Origin: Symbiodinium kawagutii
Lineage: Eukaryota > Sar > Dinophyceae > Suessiales > Symbiodiniaceae
DNA length: 64,000 nt
Assembly: GCA_009767595.1 (NCBI GenBank)
Contig: VSDK01003626.1
Location: 144,337-208,336, forward strand
Direction: 5' to 3'
Below, one piece after another: positions 45,779 through 56,972 of this stretch. The notes beneath the pieces are model-generated. The model made no database searches, had not been told where the DNA came from, and saw only the letters and a list, made by a program, of their open reading frames with translations. The position numbers and the translations under genes are program-made. How positions within the stretch are numbered: the first letter of the stretch is position 1; each line of letters starts with the position of its first letter.

Positions 45779-46138
45779 ATGCTGCAGCGTTTCTTCGTCT
45801 TTTGGGCGCTGGGAAAGGTCGTCGCAGAGGAGCAACAGGAGGATGTTTGTAGAGATCCCTTGTGCCTCGGCAAAGGCATAGGAGCGATCCTCGAAGGAGC
45901 TGGGACTGGTGTGGAAGCTACTCTCACAGGCACCGGTGTTGGCCTTAACGCAATGCTAGAAGGTGCAGGGCGAGTGGTAGAACATGCTGGTGCACCCGAG
46001 TCAACACGAAAAGGTGTGGAGCACGTTGGGAAAGGCGTGGGACAGTTCTTGGAAGATTTGGGACGAGGAGTTGCCGAGAAGCTTCGTGGCGCGGGAGATG
46101 CGGTTGAGGACAGACTCTTCAAAGCCTTCGCCCGGTGA
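45779..46138 (+). CDS. Secreted glycine-zipper protein, copy 2
   Basis: Intact 119-residue single-exon gene, paralogous to 43145-43669. I chose the internal Met at 45779 because it aligns with the start of copy 1 (MLQRFFVFWALGKVVA against MLQRLFVVWAVLPKAALA); the frame is open upstream to an earlier Met at 45683. After the signal peptide come EEQQEDVC and then CLGKGIG, keeping both Cys of copy 1. The Gly-rich body is shorter and more acidic, with shared LEGAGR and HVGKGxGxF motifs and an FxxFAR end. The pair has diverged strongly in the middle but keeps start, Cys pair and C-terminal third, which suggests both are used. Confidence 0.8.
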   Translation: MLQRFFVFWALGKVVAEEQQEDVCRDPLCLGKGIGAILEGAGTGVEATLTGTGVGLNAMLEGAGRVVEHAGAPESTRKGVEHVGKGVGQFLEDLGRGVAEKLRGAGDAVEDRLFKAFAR

Positions 46139-46339
46139 ATCGGCTCAAAGCTGGCGTGCGCTGCGCCAATCCTCGCCTTGTTAGCGAGATGTACGTTTCA
46201 CAACACAAACAGTGCTGAGGAAAAGCACCCGTTCCAACTGATGCAGAGATGCTGCGCATGTTTTTGCACACAAAGACACAAGTGTTGATTGTATTGCTGA
46301 AAGGGTTCCGGCCATATTTGTTGAGACAAGAGTGCTGGA

Positions 46340-46669
46340 AGCTCATTCTGCAATGGTTGGTATATGTTGGTATATGTTCGTTGGAGGCACTGCTGGGTTT
46401 TGACCCAAGGCCATTTGTTTTTTACGGCCGTGATGTTGGTGTTGTTGGCTCATCCCGCCCTGAGGTTAGACATGGGAGCCTATGACCTCCTGAAGGTCAA
46501 TGACTTCGCCAAACAAACGTTTGGCAAACGACTGCAGCCATGTTTGGAGCCAACAACTGCACGAAGCAGGTATTACATACTCAAACATCACCAAACACGT
46601 CTAAAATGTCCACGCTTCAATACAAAACAGCCTGAACAAAATTTTGAGGGACCAGCGCAGCATGGATGA
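46340..46669 (+). CDS. Possible small secreted protein downstream of copy 2
   Basis: A frame from 46364 reads LFFTAVMLVLLAHPALRLDM, then GAYDLLKVNDFAKQTFGKRL, about 101 residues in all. The hydrophobic run near its start could be a signal peptide, giving a short mature chain. The same block is present after copy 1 with broken frame. No family recognised; YDLLKV recalls the J-domain start but lacks HPD. Confidence 0.3.
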   Translation, partial: SSFCNGWYMLVYVRWRHCWVLTQGHLFFTAVMLVLLAHPALRLDMGAYDLLKVNDFAKQTFGKRLQPCLEPTTARSRYYILKHHQTRLKCPRFNTKQPEQNFEGPAQHG

Positions 46670-47391
46670 TTGTTTCGCATTAGGAGAGTGAACTCGGCAT
46701 AGCACTAGTGAAACATTGATCGGCTATCAAGGGTGTAGCCATTTCGTTTGAAGCATGGGTACCCCTCAGAGATGACTTCCACCAACATCCGTTAGTATCG
46801 AGAGCGGCACTGTAGACCACTGATCCGGATATTTTTTTCTGTATAGCCGCATGGCCATCTGATATTTGGGCAGATAACCCAATGGCCTAGATAGCGGAAG
46901 CAGAAACACCATCAACGATTTCACATTTGCAAGTGCAATTCTTGTTGATTGCCGCTTATCCCCTGTAATCATACAACCACCTTACAACCCACCATGACAT
47001 TCTCGACAAGAATGTGCCAATCCCATCATTGCCAACTCCGACAAGAAAGGCCCGCCATCGCCAGCCAACCATTTGGCTGTAACAGCTGCACCACCAGGCA
47101 GATACCTTCCTGAAACCGCCAGAGCCGCATGGGGCCCCAGGCCGCATCTTCTGCAGGTCAACCACGGATACTGGTACAACATGGAGCACAACATAAATGG
47201 TCTATTCTGGATGCAGAAAACACCCACCAAGCCAAACAACTAATCCCAACTGAAGCCAACTAGGCCAACTAAACCAAGCCCAACCAACGAAGCCAAACAA
47301 ACCAACCAAGCCCAGCCAAGCCCAATGAGAAACCAACCAAGGCCACCCCCAAGGCCACCCCCAAGGCCACCCATCCACTGCTGCCTCTCAG
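46670..47391. other. Spacer with an ambiguous coding island
   Basis: Around 47040-47200 a GC-rich island follows several AGs. It reads APPGRYLPETARAAWGPRPH then LLQVNHGYWYNMEHN on the + strand; the minus strand is also open. From 47.25 kb it becomes AAGCCCAACC and CAAGGCCACCC repeats up to the next exon. Confidence 0.4.
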
Positions 47392-47483
47392 GAGTCCTCC
47401 CAGCTTCGCAGTGCACTTCTTTCCCAGCTACGTGGATCAGTCCTGGCTGCGCTTCAGTGGCCTGGACATGGCGGCCGAGACCG
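47392..47483 (+). CDS. Exon of the second block
   Basis: Reads SPPSFAVHFFPSYVDQSWLR and FSGLDMAAET after CTCTCAG; donor GTGCAT in phase 1. A second frame (ESSQLRSALLSQLRGSVLAA) is open too. Confidence 0.65.
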
Positions 47484-50400
47484 GTGCATATCAACGGATA
47501 TTGATTGCTATGTTTTTTAATTAATGATGGTTGATTAATGTTAATTAATGATGGTTTTCATAATGATTGTTATGATTTTTTGTTTCACAGCATGCCTGTT
47601 GATGATGCTTAAGTTATGGGCAATTGTGGTTAACAACAGTTGATGGCGCGTGATGTTGCTTGATGCTTCAAGGGTAGTGCTGCCCACGTGGCGCGTTTGC
47701 TGCCTCACTCCTCATGCTGGTGCTATAGCCCCCTGCTTCGAGCAATCTTGATATGTTTCAGGTACATCCCCAAATGATCCATGAGAAGAACTTGGTTGAT
47801 TGAATGTCATGCGGGTTACCTGCACCAGGTATACGTTGGGTGACGTGGATCTGTGATATTGACATGGGACAATCAACCCCTCAACCGTTTGTTGAGTTCC
47901 AAGTGGCCAACTCCTTTCCAGCCACCCGGAAGTTTGAGCACAACCAGTTTGAAGCAAATTTGTTCTGTCAATATCCATCTCGACCAGCCCCCTTAGTATC
48001 CAGCTTGCGGGCTATTCGCGACCATTGCAACCAGGATCCACCCGGTGATGGCCAGCCAGCATCGACTACTGTCAACCTAGGCATTGCTGACCGCCACTAC
48101 CGTCACCACCCATTGTCAGCCATTACTGAACTATTTTACTGGTCACTGACATTAGCGATTCATTACTCAACCATTGGTCTTGATTAATATCAACCATTGA
48201 TTATTAATGATTGATACATTGGCCGTTGAACGCGAACTGTTGATATTGGTGATACATTCACCGTGGAATACCTGAATGATTGATGATTGATATCAACCGT
48301 ATTAATCAGCTGCTGCCTAATTGATCACCCACATCTTATTTCAACCGTATTATTTCAACAACAAACCAGTCAATTGATATCAACTGTTGACATTGTCGAG
48401 ACATTCAAGCTTGAATGTTTTAATAATTAATGATTGATATCAACTCCTGATACATTTGCCATTGATATCAACCATTCACAGTGAATAGCTGTTAGTGAAT
48501 GATTGGTATCAACCATTCATCAGCCAGGGCCATAATGATTAATATCAAGCCTTGATATCAACCATTCATAGTTCATATAAACCCTTGATATCAACTGCTG
48601 ACGGCTCCACATGAAAGCCGTGGACGTTACCAGCATGGCACCCAGCCGCCAAGGGATCGAGCTCACCCTGGTGGTGCCCATCCATGGTCAGAGCAGCTGG
48701 GCCAGTCACCGCCTCGGTCACCGCGGGGGCTGAGAAGGGTGGACCATGATGAGTGGTGGCTAAGCTTGATTGATCTATGGTTAATCCATGATTATTCTAT
48801 GGCTCATGGTGGCTAACTTAGTACTTGTTAATGATGGTCAATCGACGGTTATTGATATGAAAAGTTGGAAACTCTTGTGTTCACCACCGATTGTAGGGCT
48901 TTCCAATGTAGATTTTGCCACCCCTGGGGTTGGTTGGGGTGGTTGACCTGGTAGGGAAAGAAACTACCAATATTTGATAGTGGCAATACCTTACCCTAAT
49001 CAATTGGACTGATGTATTAAAGGTAATTAGTAGGGTTTAGTCAATTTAAGCCAAATTTGAGGGAAAGAAACTACCATTTGATCAAACTATTGATTGATTT
49101 ATGGGATGGTTTGGGTGAGCCACGACTGTCATCAGGGGCATTGTTTGCAATATCCCTGTTGTTGGGATTTGTTGAGCATTGTCAACTGTATTACCTCAAG
49201 AAGTATAAATAAGCGGTGGATTGATAGCTATCTTTTGGAATTACAGCATGTTTTTTTCTTGAAATTGATCATGCCACAATCATTACTCATCATGATTGTT
49301 CCGGTTGGTGGTTTCATTCTTTATTTTCTTCAACGGGTTTGTTGATTGACCTTTTTTTGTGGGGTTGAAACCCCCACGAAGTGTTGATCATCAACCGTTA
49401 TTGGCCACAGCGGGTGGTTCAACCACCAATCAGCTTTGGTATTGTTAGGTTATCCAGTAGTTGCCATCAACCACTATCAACAACCGCTCACCACTATTAG
49501 CCATTATTAGTTATTGACAACACTTTGTTGTGGTGATCCACGTTCACCATTACAGTCACCAAAAATCACTAGCCGCGATTGGCCATCATCAACTCTTATC
49601 ATCAACCACAACAACGTTTGGATCATCAACCATTATGGGCAACAGTCATCAAGAAGGAACCAACCAGGTCAATCAGACTGGAACCATATGCTGGTAACCA
49701 ACATGCCACCAGCTTAAGCACTTCACCAGCCACCCCGGTGGCTTGTTCATGTCCCACCATGGTTTTCCACCGGTGCCCCTGAGGCCTGGACTTCACACCA
49801 CCGGAGGACTTCAGGGGAGATCTTCAGCTGCAGCTGGCGGGTCGTGGGTTCCTGTCAGCTGATGACTGAGCTTAGAAAATAATGGTTGATTAATGGTTAT
49901 TTATGGTGGTTGATATTGGTTAATAGTGCTAATGATATGGCGAGCTGGGTCAGTATCAACCAACCAGCAATGGGGGATGATGACCAACAACTGGGAAAAC
50001 AGCCTGGTTAATAATGGGGGAACCAGGGGTAAGATCCTGGCCAGTCATGGATGCTTAATACAGATGGTGAACAATGGCCAATATGGCTAATCATGGCTAA
50101 TCATGGCTAATGCTGAATACAGATGGTTAATGTCATGGCTAATCATGGTTAAACAGGCCGGCTGAAAATGGTGAATATTGATGGTGAACAATGGCTAATT
50201 ACTCATGGTGCTTAGTATTGCTAAATCAATGGCTAACATGCAATACTTAAAATTGCTAATCATGTTTAATAAGTTTGGTTAGTCATAGTTTTGATGATGA
50301 TGGTTAGGTATTAATATGGCGAACATGGTGGATCATAGTTTTCATGGCAGCTGAAATGTTAGCCAAAAATCGCTGTTTGCTTAAAAATTTTAATCGCGAC

Positions 50401-53400
50401 TGCCCACTATTTACCAATCTCGACAACCAAGATCAATCGTTCACAAACAGAATCAAGCGTTCTAAGCGGCATAGCCTATGGCCAGATCTACAATTGGCAC
50501 AGCTGAGGTAGTTGTTTGAACCACATACATGAGAAACTAATCCAACAAGGATTTTGCTGTAGAATGTCTTCATTGGGGTGGGCGGTTGCCTTAAACAAAA
50601 TCACTCCTACCCCAAGTCATCTCCCAAGTGATCTCCCAAGTGATCTCCCAAGTGATCTCTTTAAAACCACCGGTACCATGCTATCAAGATCCGTGCTTTG
50701 AAGGAGATCACTAGGGGCTACCATGGCGCCCCATCATTTCTCTCCAAGTATCAAGCCCGGTTCTGTCTCATGCTAGCCCCTTATTGGCATTGTCATCGTC
50801 CTCAACGCACCTATTCACAGCTGATCAATGATCAGTGACCTTCAAGTGACCATTGTGGAATCATCAATGAAGTATCACTTAAGCATCAATCCAACATCAA
50901 CAAATCATGGATTAAGCAAGAATCATCAATCATCATCAATCATCATTTCTTAATATCAATTAACCACTCATCAACCATTAGAAACCAATCAACGACTATC
51001 AACCATTCGCATTGACCATTACTATTGACGTAGCCATTAGTGTTCACCATTACTATCAACCAGTTGATTAGCTTAATACCATCAACTACCAACTATCAGC
51101 TATCAACCATCAACGATCAACCATATGATTATCCATCATCAACTATTGAAGACTGCTATACATTATTACCAACTATCAACTATGGTTGGATTAGTATTCA
51201 CCATGATTGTCAACCATTTGGTGGGGTTAATACCATCAACTACCAACTGTCAACTACCAGCTATCAACCATCAAGTATCAACTATCAAGCATCAACTACC
51301 AACTATCAGCTATCAACCACTATCAGCAACTTTTATCATCAACAACTATTATCCATCATCAAAGTACCAACAACGACTACCCCTTAGTTGACCCATCATC
51401 CACCACCATCGCTGCCACACCTCAGCGCTGAGATCTCTCTGAGCGCAGTGCCGTTGGTTCCCACTCCACTGGGCCGCGGCTACTGCGGCGTGGGACACCG
51501 CTGTCGCTGGCTGCTGTCAGAGGGGCAGGCACGGTTGCTGAAGCAGATGGAGGGTTGGGAATGGTTAAGAATGGTTAAGAATGGTTAATGCTGGTGGTTA
51601 AGGATCAGTAATGGTTGGCTAATGATGGTTAATAGTTGTTAATGATGATGGTTCAGTTCATGACCATTAATGGTTGGTTAATATTGGTCGATAGTTGTAA
51701 ATGATGATTAAGCCTGGCTCACGATGGTATATGAATAGTTTAATGGTGGTTGATCTCTGGTTAATGGTCGTTCATCAATTTTGCGGTCATGGGCGTTCAA
51801 TTGTTCATGCTGATGAGTCTATGGCTAATAATAGTTATGATTGCTGTAATCGATGGTTAATGGATGGTTCAGAGTGATGGCGAGTGATGTTAATGATTAT
51901 TATTAATATTGACTTATCCATCACTGATGTTTATGATGGTTCACGACAGAAATTAAGCCAAATATGGTCAGTGGCAGTGATGTTGATCATGAGGATTGAT
52001 TTTTGAAAAATGGTGACCCTATGAAATCACCCCGCAAGCTAGCAATTGTTGGTCTTGATTGTTGGCTCATGGTTAATCCATCATAGTTTGGATGGTTGCT
52101 CTCTTGCAAACTAACCTCGTTGCACAAATATCCACTGTTTATAGCTTGCTTGCCCCTTGAACATGGTGACGTTTAACTTTCAGGCTAGTTTCCCAGAATG
52201 GTTGGTGGTTAACTACTTTTGCTTCTTGGTCAATCGCTATAAGCCAGTGATTAGGAATATTTGTTGTGGATTATGAAGGATTGGCGAGCAACCATCGTTG
52301 ACCAACGGTTCTGGTTGATTATACTTGTTGATCACCATGAAAAGGAACTTGGTTTATTGATACCAGCAGAGCGATTGATGGCCGCTATATCAGAACCATT
52401 GGTACTCATGGATACTGGGATTACTGCAATGCAAATTAACTCCTGATTGAATCATATATAGCCAGTAGCCCCATAGATCCTCATCAGCCAGTATTCACTG
52501 ATCGATATTCACCAACTAATCAACCACTACTATTGATAACCATTGATAATTCAGCCGGTTGTCAACCACTATTGCCAACCAATGTTAACGAGCCAATGAT
52601 AGACCGTTAATGTCAGCACTACGTGACCACTGTTATCAACCATTATTCACTACCCATTAGCTAGAAACCGTCTAAGCCATTAGATCATTAGTTGGTAATG
52701 AGTAATCAGCGATTCTTCACCAGCCATTGTTTTTAGATCAATTGTCCTCCAGCAGTTCTCAACAATTCAACCATGTTTGTCAAAAATTATCAACCAACCA
52801 TTTTGTAACCAATAGTAGCTTCAGCTAATCAACTCATAAACTATAGTTACCACCCAATTTCACAAAGTTACACAGCTATTTGGCAATAAGTTCTTGTTAA
52901 CCATTGTCAACCACAATTAAACAAGAACTTGCATAAGCCAATGTTTGATGTTACCATTGTTAAACCATTGTAAGGCCTTTGATGCATGAGCCAAGCATCA
53001 AACTCCACCAGTGAGAAGCTGCTCCCAGCCTGGCGCTCCAGGCTCTTTGGCCCGGCTGGCTCTACTCCTTCGACCTGACACTGCGCAACCCTTCGCAGGG
53101 TCGTGTCACGGGGCAGCGCGAGGGCCCAGGGCGAACAAGCGCACCCGGGGGCTGAGAAAGCTATGGCTGATGAGTGTTTAGTAGTTTTTTTTGATGATGA
53201 AAATCATGGTTAATGTTGGTTAATGATGGTGAACGACGATTGATATTGATATTGATATCGGTGAAAAGCGATTTAAACAATGGTTCCTGACGACTAAGCA
53301 TCGAGGACGGATGCTTAAAGCGGTTCGTAGCTGATGTGGTCAACATGTGTTGATTCATCATCCCGGATGGCTGTGACCGGGAAACCATAAAGGGGTAAGG

Positions 53401-54937
53401 GGTGCGGCTTACACACCTTTCGTGGATGGTTGTGGTTACTATATCCCTGTTGTTGTTAGTTAGTCAGTCAGTTTGTGAGTTTGTTTGTTCCCGCCTAGCA
53501 ATCAGCCAACAGGGTAGCTACCTATCAACTCTCCTAATCTGAATACCAGCTATTGCTCAAATAGAGACCACAACTAATTAAATAGAGACAACAATTCAAC
53601 CACCTGCAGAGTCTCTGCTCCTGCCACTGAACCTGTCGCGTTGTTAGGCCTTGGACCTTTCAAGTCTCCAGCCCCGGCTTCGTGGCAGGCACGCCACGTT
53701 GGAGGGTTGCAGCAGGTTGGATTGACCAACCGGTTGGATTGACCAAACATGTTGCTTGTTGCTTGTTGTCAAAAACCATCGCAATCATTATTGGTTCTTG
53801 TTCTTGTTATTGCTATAAATTACTGAGTATTGTTCGTCTTATTCATTACACCATTAGCCCAATAGCAAGGTCAGTAACCAGTTTTCTCGGTTCATTTGTT
53901 ATTCACGCTACGGTGATATTGCTGTTATTGGTTGTCTTATCATTGTTAGTAGTTGTGGGTTTATGAGCAAACAATTGCTGGTCGCTCTCAGCCAATATTG
54001 ACCAGCCATGGCAAACAATCCCAACCATAGCAACAACTCTAACCAACAATAATTGACTGGATTGTGTTGAATTGGCCAATCAATATTGGCTATGAACAAT
54101 CAAGTATTCTTGGTTCAATATGTTTTTAAAAGCCAGTACAGAGTAAGATTATCTGCCTCAATTGATGCCACCAACATGAATACCAGATTGTCATTCATGG
54201 GCATCAATAATTCATAATCATTATCAGCGTCAATGGTTAATCAATAATGGTGATCAACCACCATGAACAGTGACTATCGACGTATTGATCCTTATCATGG
54301 TCATGATTGTAATCAACCGGTTCGTCCGGGCTACTGCCGGTCAGCCGGTTAGCTGGCTACCATAATCATAACCATGATTGTTGCCAACCGGTGATGATTC
54401 TGGTTAATCAACTGCAAGAACCAGAAAAGCCAATCATAACCGTAATAACCTTCAACCATTAGTTAACCATGACTAATTACAACCATGATTATTTGGTTAT
54501 TAAACCATCAGTAATAATCATAACCATGGTTGCCAGTTAAGCAACATCAACATCTATAATAACTAATCGACGACTAGAAGAATAACCATCATAATCAATC
54601 ACAACCATCATACCCATCATTAACCACCATTAAACAATAGGCAACCACTCAACAACCATTATCAATCATCATTCACCATCATTCACCATGACCCACCCTT
54701 ACCCACCATTCATCATCACTTAACCATCAAAGAATCCTCAACCTAATCACTTACCTGCTTAACCATCATTAGCTTTCTCAGCCCCCAGCTGTGCTTGTTG
54801 GGGGCCAGCTCGCCACCACCCGCTGTTCGCAGGTGCCACGACGCGCTACGACTCTGCAGCGGTGTCCTTGTCGCATCCGCTGCCAGTGGATGGACGTCTC
54901 AAAGGCGACAGCTGCGGCGGTGTGCAGCGCAGCCAGG
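47392..54937 (+). CDS. Second block of giant-protein exons
   Basis: At least nine + strand exons with the same style as 8.8-41.7 kb: small size, AG borders and strand-flipping decamer introns. The 47483, 47719, 48044, 48716, 49840, 51553 and 53099 joins are phase-consistent in turn. Content is beta-rich and extracellular-looking (ELTLVVPIHG, GWLYSFDLTLRNP). It may continue the giant gene, with the two glycine-rich genes inside a 5.7 kb intron, or it may be a separate related gene. No start or stop established. Function unknown. Confidence 0.55.
47678..47719 (+). CDS. Exon of the second block, short
   Basis: Reads LPTWRVCCLTPHA. The 2-base start fits 47483 and the 1-base end fits 47829. Confidence 0.6.
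47829..48044 (+). CDS. Exon of the second block, long
   Basis: Reads IRWVTWICDIDMGQSTPQPF, VEFQVANSFPATRKFEHNQF, EANLFCQYPSRPAPLVSSLR and DHCNQDPP. Acceptor CACCAG, donor GTGATG. It is 216 bp, the largest exon of the block. Confidence 0.75.
48180..48610. repeat. GATATCAACCATTCA-type intron repeats
   Basis: Degenerate TTGATATCAACCATTCA units fill the intron up to the next exon. Confidence 0.8.
48618..48716 (+). CDS. Exon of the second block
   Basis: Reads VDVTSMAPSRQGIELTLVVP and IHGQSSWASHRL. The 2-base start fits 48044. GT donor at 48717. Confidence 0.7.
49784..49840 (+). CDS. Exon of the second block
   Basis: Reads LDFTPPEDFRGDLQLQLA. The 2-base start fits 48716. GT donor at 49841; the frame runs on for nine more codons to a TGA at 49867, so it could instead be terminal. 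Confidence 0.6.
50606..50660. repeat. Tandem 12-bp unit TCCCAAGTGATC
   Basis: Four near-exact copies, intronic. Confidence 0.9.
50930..51370. repeat. CATCAACTACCAACTATCA intron repeats
   Basis: Dense ACTATCAACC/CATCAACTA units before the next exon; the complementary TGGTTAATG type takes over directly after it. Confidence 0.85.
51433..51553 (+). CDS. Exon of the second block, frame ambiguous
   Basis: The phase-consistent frame reads LSERSAVGSHSTGPRLLRRG, then TPLSLAAVRGAGTVAEADG. A rival frame reads LSAEISLSAVPLVPTPLGRG and YCGVGHRCRWLLSEGQARLL and would start at 51426 or earlier. Confidence 0.6.
53029..53099 (+). CDS. Exon of the second block
   Basis: Reads LALQALWPGWLYSFDLTLRN and PSQ. 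Acceptor TCCCAG, GT donor at 53100. Its WLYSFDLTLRNP looks like a beta-strand pair of an extracellular domain. Confidence 0.65.
53648..53727 (+). CDS. Exon of the second block
   Basis: Between GTTAG and a GTTGGA donor. One frame reads PWTFQVSSPGFVAGTPRWRV; the frame set by 53099 reads LGPFKSPAPASWQARHVGGL. Which is used is not settled. Confidence 0.5.
53728..54777. other. 1 kb intron
   Basis: GTTATTGCTAT-type and then AACCATCATT-type repeats, with the strand flip near 53.97 kb. No exon seen. Confidence 0.6.
54833..54937 (+). CDS. Exon of the second block, frame ambiguous
   Basis: After TTCGCAG the phase-0 frame reads VPRRATTLQRCPCRIRCQWM and DVSKATAAAVCSAA. Another frame reads RYDSAAVSLSHPLPVDGRLK and GDSCGGVQRSQ and could begin at 54788. 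A GT donor and a GGT-rich run follow. Confidence 0.55.
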
Positions 54938-55237
54938 TGGTGCCGTGGTGGCGGTGGTGGTGGAGGTGGTTGGTTGGAAGATGTTGGTGGATGTTGGTGG
55001 CAGCTGTGGTAGTGTTGACAATGTACTTGTAAGAAACTACAGGGTATCAAGTAAATCAAATTAACAGGTTGATGGTTATCACTATAGGGTGTCCAGATAA
55101 ATCAAATAAATTTAGCTATATAATAGCTATAACTATACACTATGCACTAGTTGGTCAAAATCACCCAATTGCATGCTCTTACAGTGTAAGACTCGACGGC
55201 TGTATCACCCCAACACACCTGTGACGAATCGCTCAAC

Positions 55238-56263
55238 ATGCAGTTTTGGACATGGCTCACCTGTGCTGGTCCTTTGGTTCAAAGCGTCACCGAACTCCAC
55301 CACCAGTCATGCGCCCAGCGCCCAATGTGGCTGCGGTCGTTTCTCTTATGGCTTCAGCTGCAGCATGCAGCTGCAGAAGGTGATGACACCTGCGCCCTGC
55401 AGAGAACTGCTGGAGACTTGACAGCTGATGCCAGGCAGAACCCGGTGGGTGCTGCGCCCTGTTTGTCCTTCATCCACATCCCTAAGACGGGAGGAGGATC
55501 CATCGAACTGGCCTCTCTGCTAGCAGTCAACTTGACCTTAGAGGTCCAGCAGACGGTTTGGAGATGTGCCAAAACGGTGAGTCAACGAAGGAAAGGCACA
55601 GCACCACCAGGCACAGCAGGCACAGCAGCTCTTCTTCAGCAAGCGCGCACTTGGGGAATGTGTGATGATCAACTGCGATGTCAGACCACGATGATGAACG
55701 CCCACAATGGCACTTGCCATGTTCCAAGAATCTTCGATGCATCCAAAAACCAAACTGGCGGATCTGCTGCATTTCTTGATGGCCACTGTAGCAGGTGGCA
55801 TGTTCCACCAGGTTTGGACTCGACCTTAGCAGCTTCATACAACAACTGCAACACCTTTTGTGTTGTGCGAGACCCGATCCAACGGCTGTTGAGTGAGTAC
55901 AATTTCAACAAATCAGAAACACTGGGGGACATGCTGCCCTGTGGTGATTCATATCTTGAGGACTTTGTGCGAAGCAAGTTGCAGAGCATCAGCACAGTGG
56001 ATGACTGCCATTTCATTCCGCAAGTTTATTATGTCTTTGAAAATGGTGATTACCAAAACGGCAAGCGGCTCTGTCACCATGTCCTGCGTGCTGAAAGCAT
56101 CTCTCAAGAATTTCCACAGCTGATGCAACTTTATGGACTGGGTGTGAGACTGCCCGACATTCAAAGACATCAAAGGAGGTCTTGTGATGCATCACTTTCG
56201 CCAGCAGCTATGGAATTGGTGAAGAAGTTTTATGCTGCGGATTTCCAGGCTTTTGGATATTGA
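55238..56263 (+). CDS. Sulfotransferase family protein, intronless
   Basis: Intact 341-residue single-exon gene. It carries both PAPS-binding signatures: the 5'-phosphosulfate loop FIHIPKTGGGSIE at residues 79-90, with the catalytic-region Lys83, and the 3'-phosphate site CVVRDPIQRLLSEY at 208-221, with Arg211 and Ser219. DCHFIPQVYYVF near 256 and the C-terminal DFQAFGY also fit Golgi carbohydrate sulfotransferases (Sulfotransfer_2 type). Such enzymes move sulfate from PAPS to glycans. A hydrophobic stretch at 31-40 after Met30 could be a membrane anchor, so translation may start at Met30 instead of Met1. Cys residues in the central part (110, 142, 148, 160, 184) suggest a lumenal fold. The absence of introns, in a window of very split genes, suggests origin by reverse transcription. 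Confidence 0.92.
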   Translation: MQFWTWLTCAGPLVQSVTELHHQSCAQRPMWLRSFLLWLQLQHAAAEGDDTCALQRTAGDLTADARQNPVGAAPCLSFIHIPKTGGGSIELASLLAVNLTLEVQQTVWRCAKTVSQRRKGTAPPGTAGTAALLQQARTWGMCDDQLRCQTTMMNAHNGTCHVPRIFDASKNQTGGSAAFLDGHCSRWHVPPGLDSTLAASYNNCNTFCVVRDPIQRLLSEYNFNKSETLGDMLPCGDSYLEDFVRSKLQSISTVDDCHFIPQVYYVFENGDYQNGKRLCHHVLRAESISQEFPQLMQLYGLGVRLPDIQRHQRRSCDASLSPAAMELVKKFYAADFQAFGY

Positions 56264-56720
56264 GACAGTCGTGACGAGTCCTTGTGGACCGACTTGGGCT
56301 CAGCCAAATCCCAAAAGGGAGAGTGAAACGAGTGAAACGTGAACTCGCGGCCTCTCCCGTTCTGGTTAGGTTTTGGGATCTGAGTTTGGATAGCAGGCTT
56401 TAGCAGGTCAACATCCCAGCAGCAAGACCATTGCATTTCTGGGTTTTACCCACAACGGTCCAATTACCATCCATAGCCGTCCACAGCCATGTCGACGGAT
56501 AAGATGCCAACAATGCTGTTCATGGATGGAGGTTGTCAATGCCTTAGGCTTGCAATCTCAAACCATGGGATGCGGATCTTCGGGTGAACCCATCAGCACC
56601 AAGTTGTTGTTAAATCAAGCCATTCACCAGGCTAAATAGTCGTTGCTATGGCCATTCACTCAACCAGCACGGCTTTGCCATCCATGGCAGCTCATCATGC
56701 TCTTAACAATGAAAACTCAG

Positions 56721-56972
56721 GTACTAATGCAACAGCTCGCCATATCCATCGACTCAACCAATTCATTACGTGTCGCCACCCTTGGGCCGTGGCACAGTGC
56801 AGGTTGCGCTGTGCATTTCAATGATGCCAAGTACCAGCTCTACAGTGTTAGCCTCAGCCCAGGTCATGGCAATGGGAGGATCATCCATGTGATCCACTTG
56901 GCTGAACCTCACAGGGTGGCCTCCTTTTGCTACCAAACTTCAGGTTCCCAAGTAGATGAACCTCCAAAATGA
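56721..56972 (+). CDS. Coding island, product unknown
   Basis: Starts after ACTCAG and reads HSAGCAVHFNDAKYQLYSVS, LSPGHGNGRIIHVIHLAEPH and RVASFCYQTSGSQ, ending at a TGA (56970-56972). It may be a last exon or an internal one with an earlier donor. No family recognised. Confidence 0.5.
   Translation, partial: VLMQQLAISIDSTNSLRVATLGPWHSAGCAVHFNDAKYQLYSVSLSPGHGNGRIIHVIHLAEPHRVASFCYQTSGSQVDEPPK

Noticed and set aside
46364..46560. J-domain (DnaJ) protein
   Set aside because: AYDLLKV resembles the first helix, but the HPD motif and the rest of the fold are missing.
46956..47494. Minus-strand frames rich in Gly, Leu and Trp
   Set aside because: They are complements of CAAGGCCACCC and AAGCCCAACC repeats and of a + strand island; no splice or domain support.
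55000..55237. Spliced-leader relic (TTTTGGCTCAAG) upstream of the sulfotransferase
   Set aside because: Not found; likewise absent upstream of the glycine-rich genes. TTTGGCTCAGC at 58084 is only a partial match.
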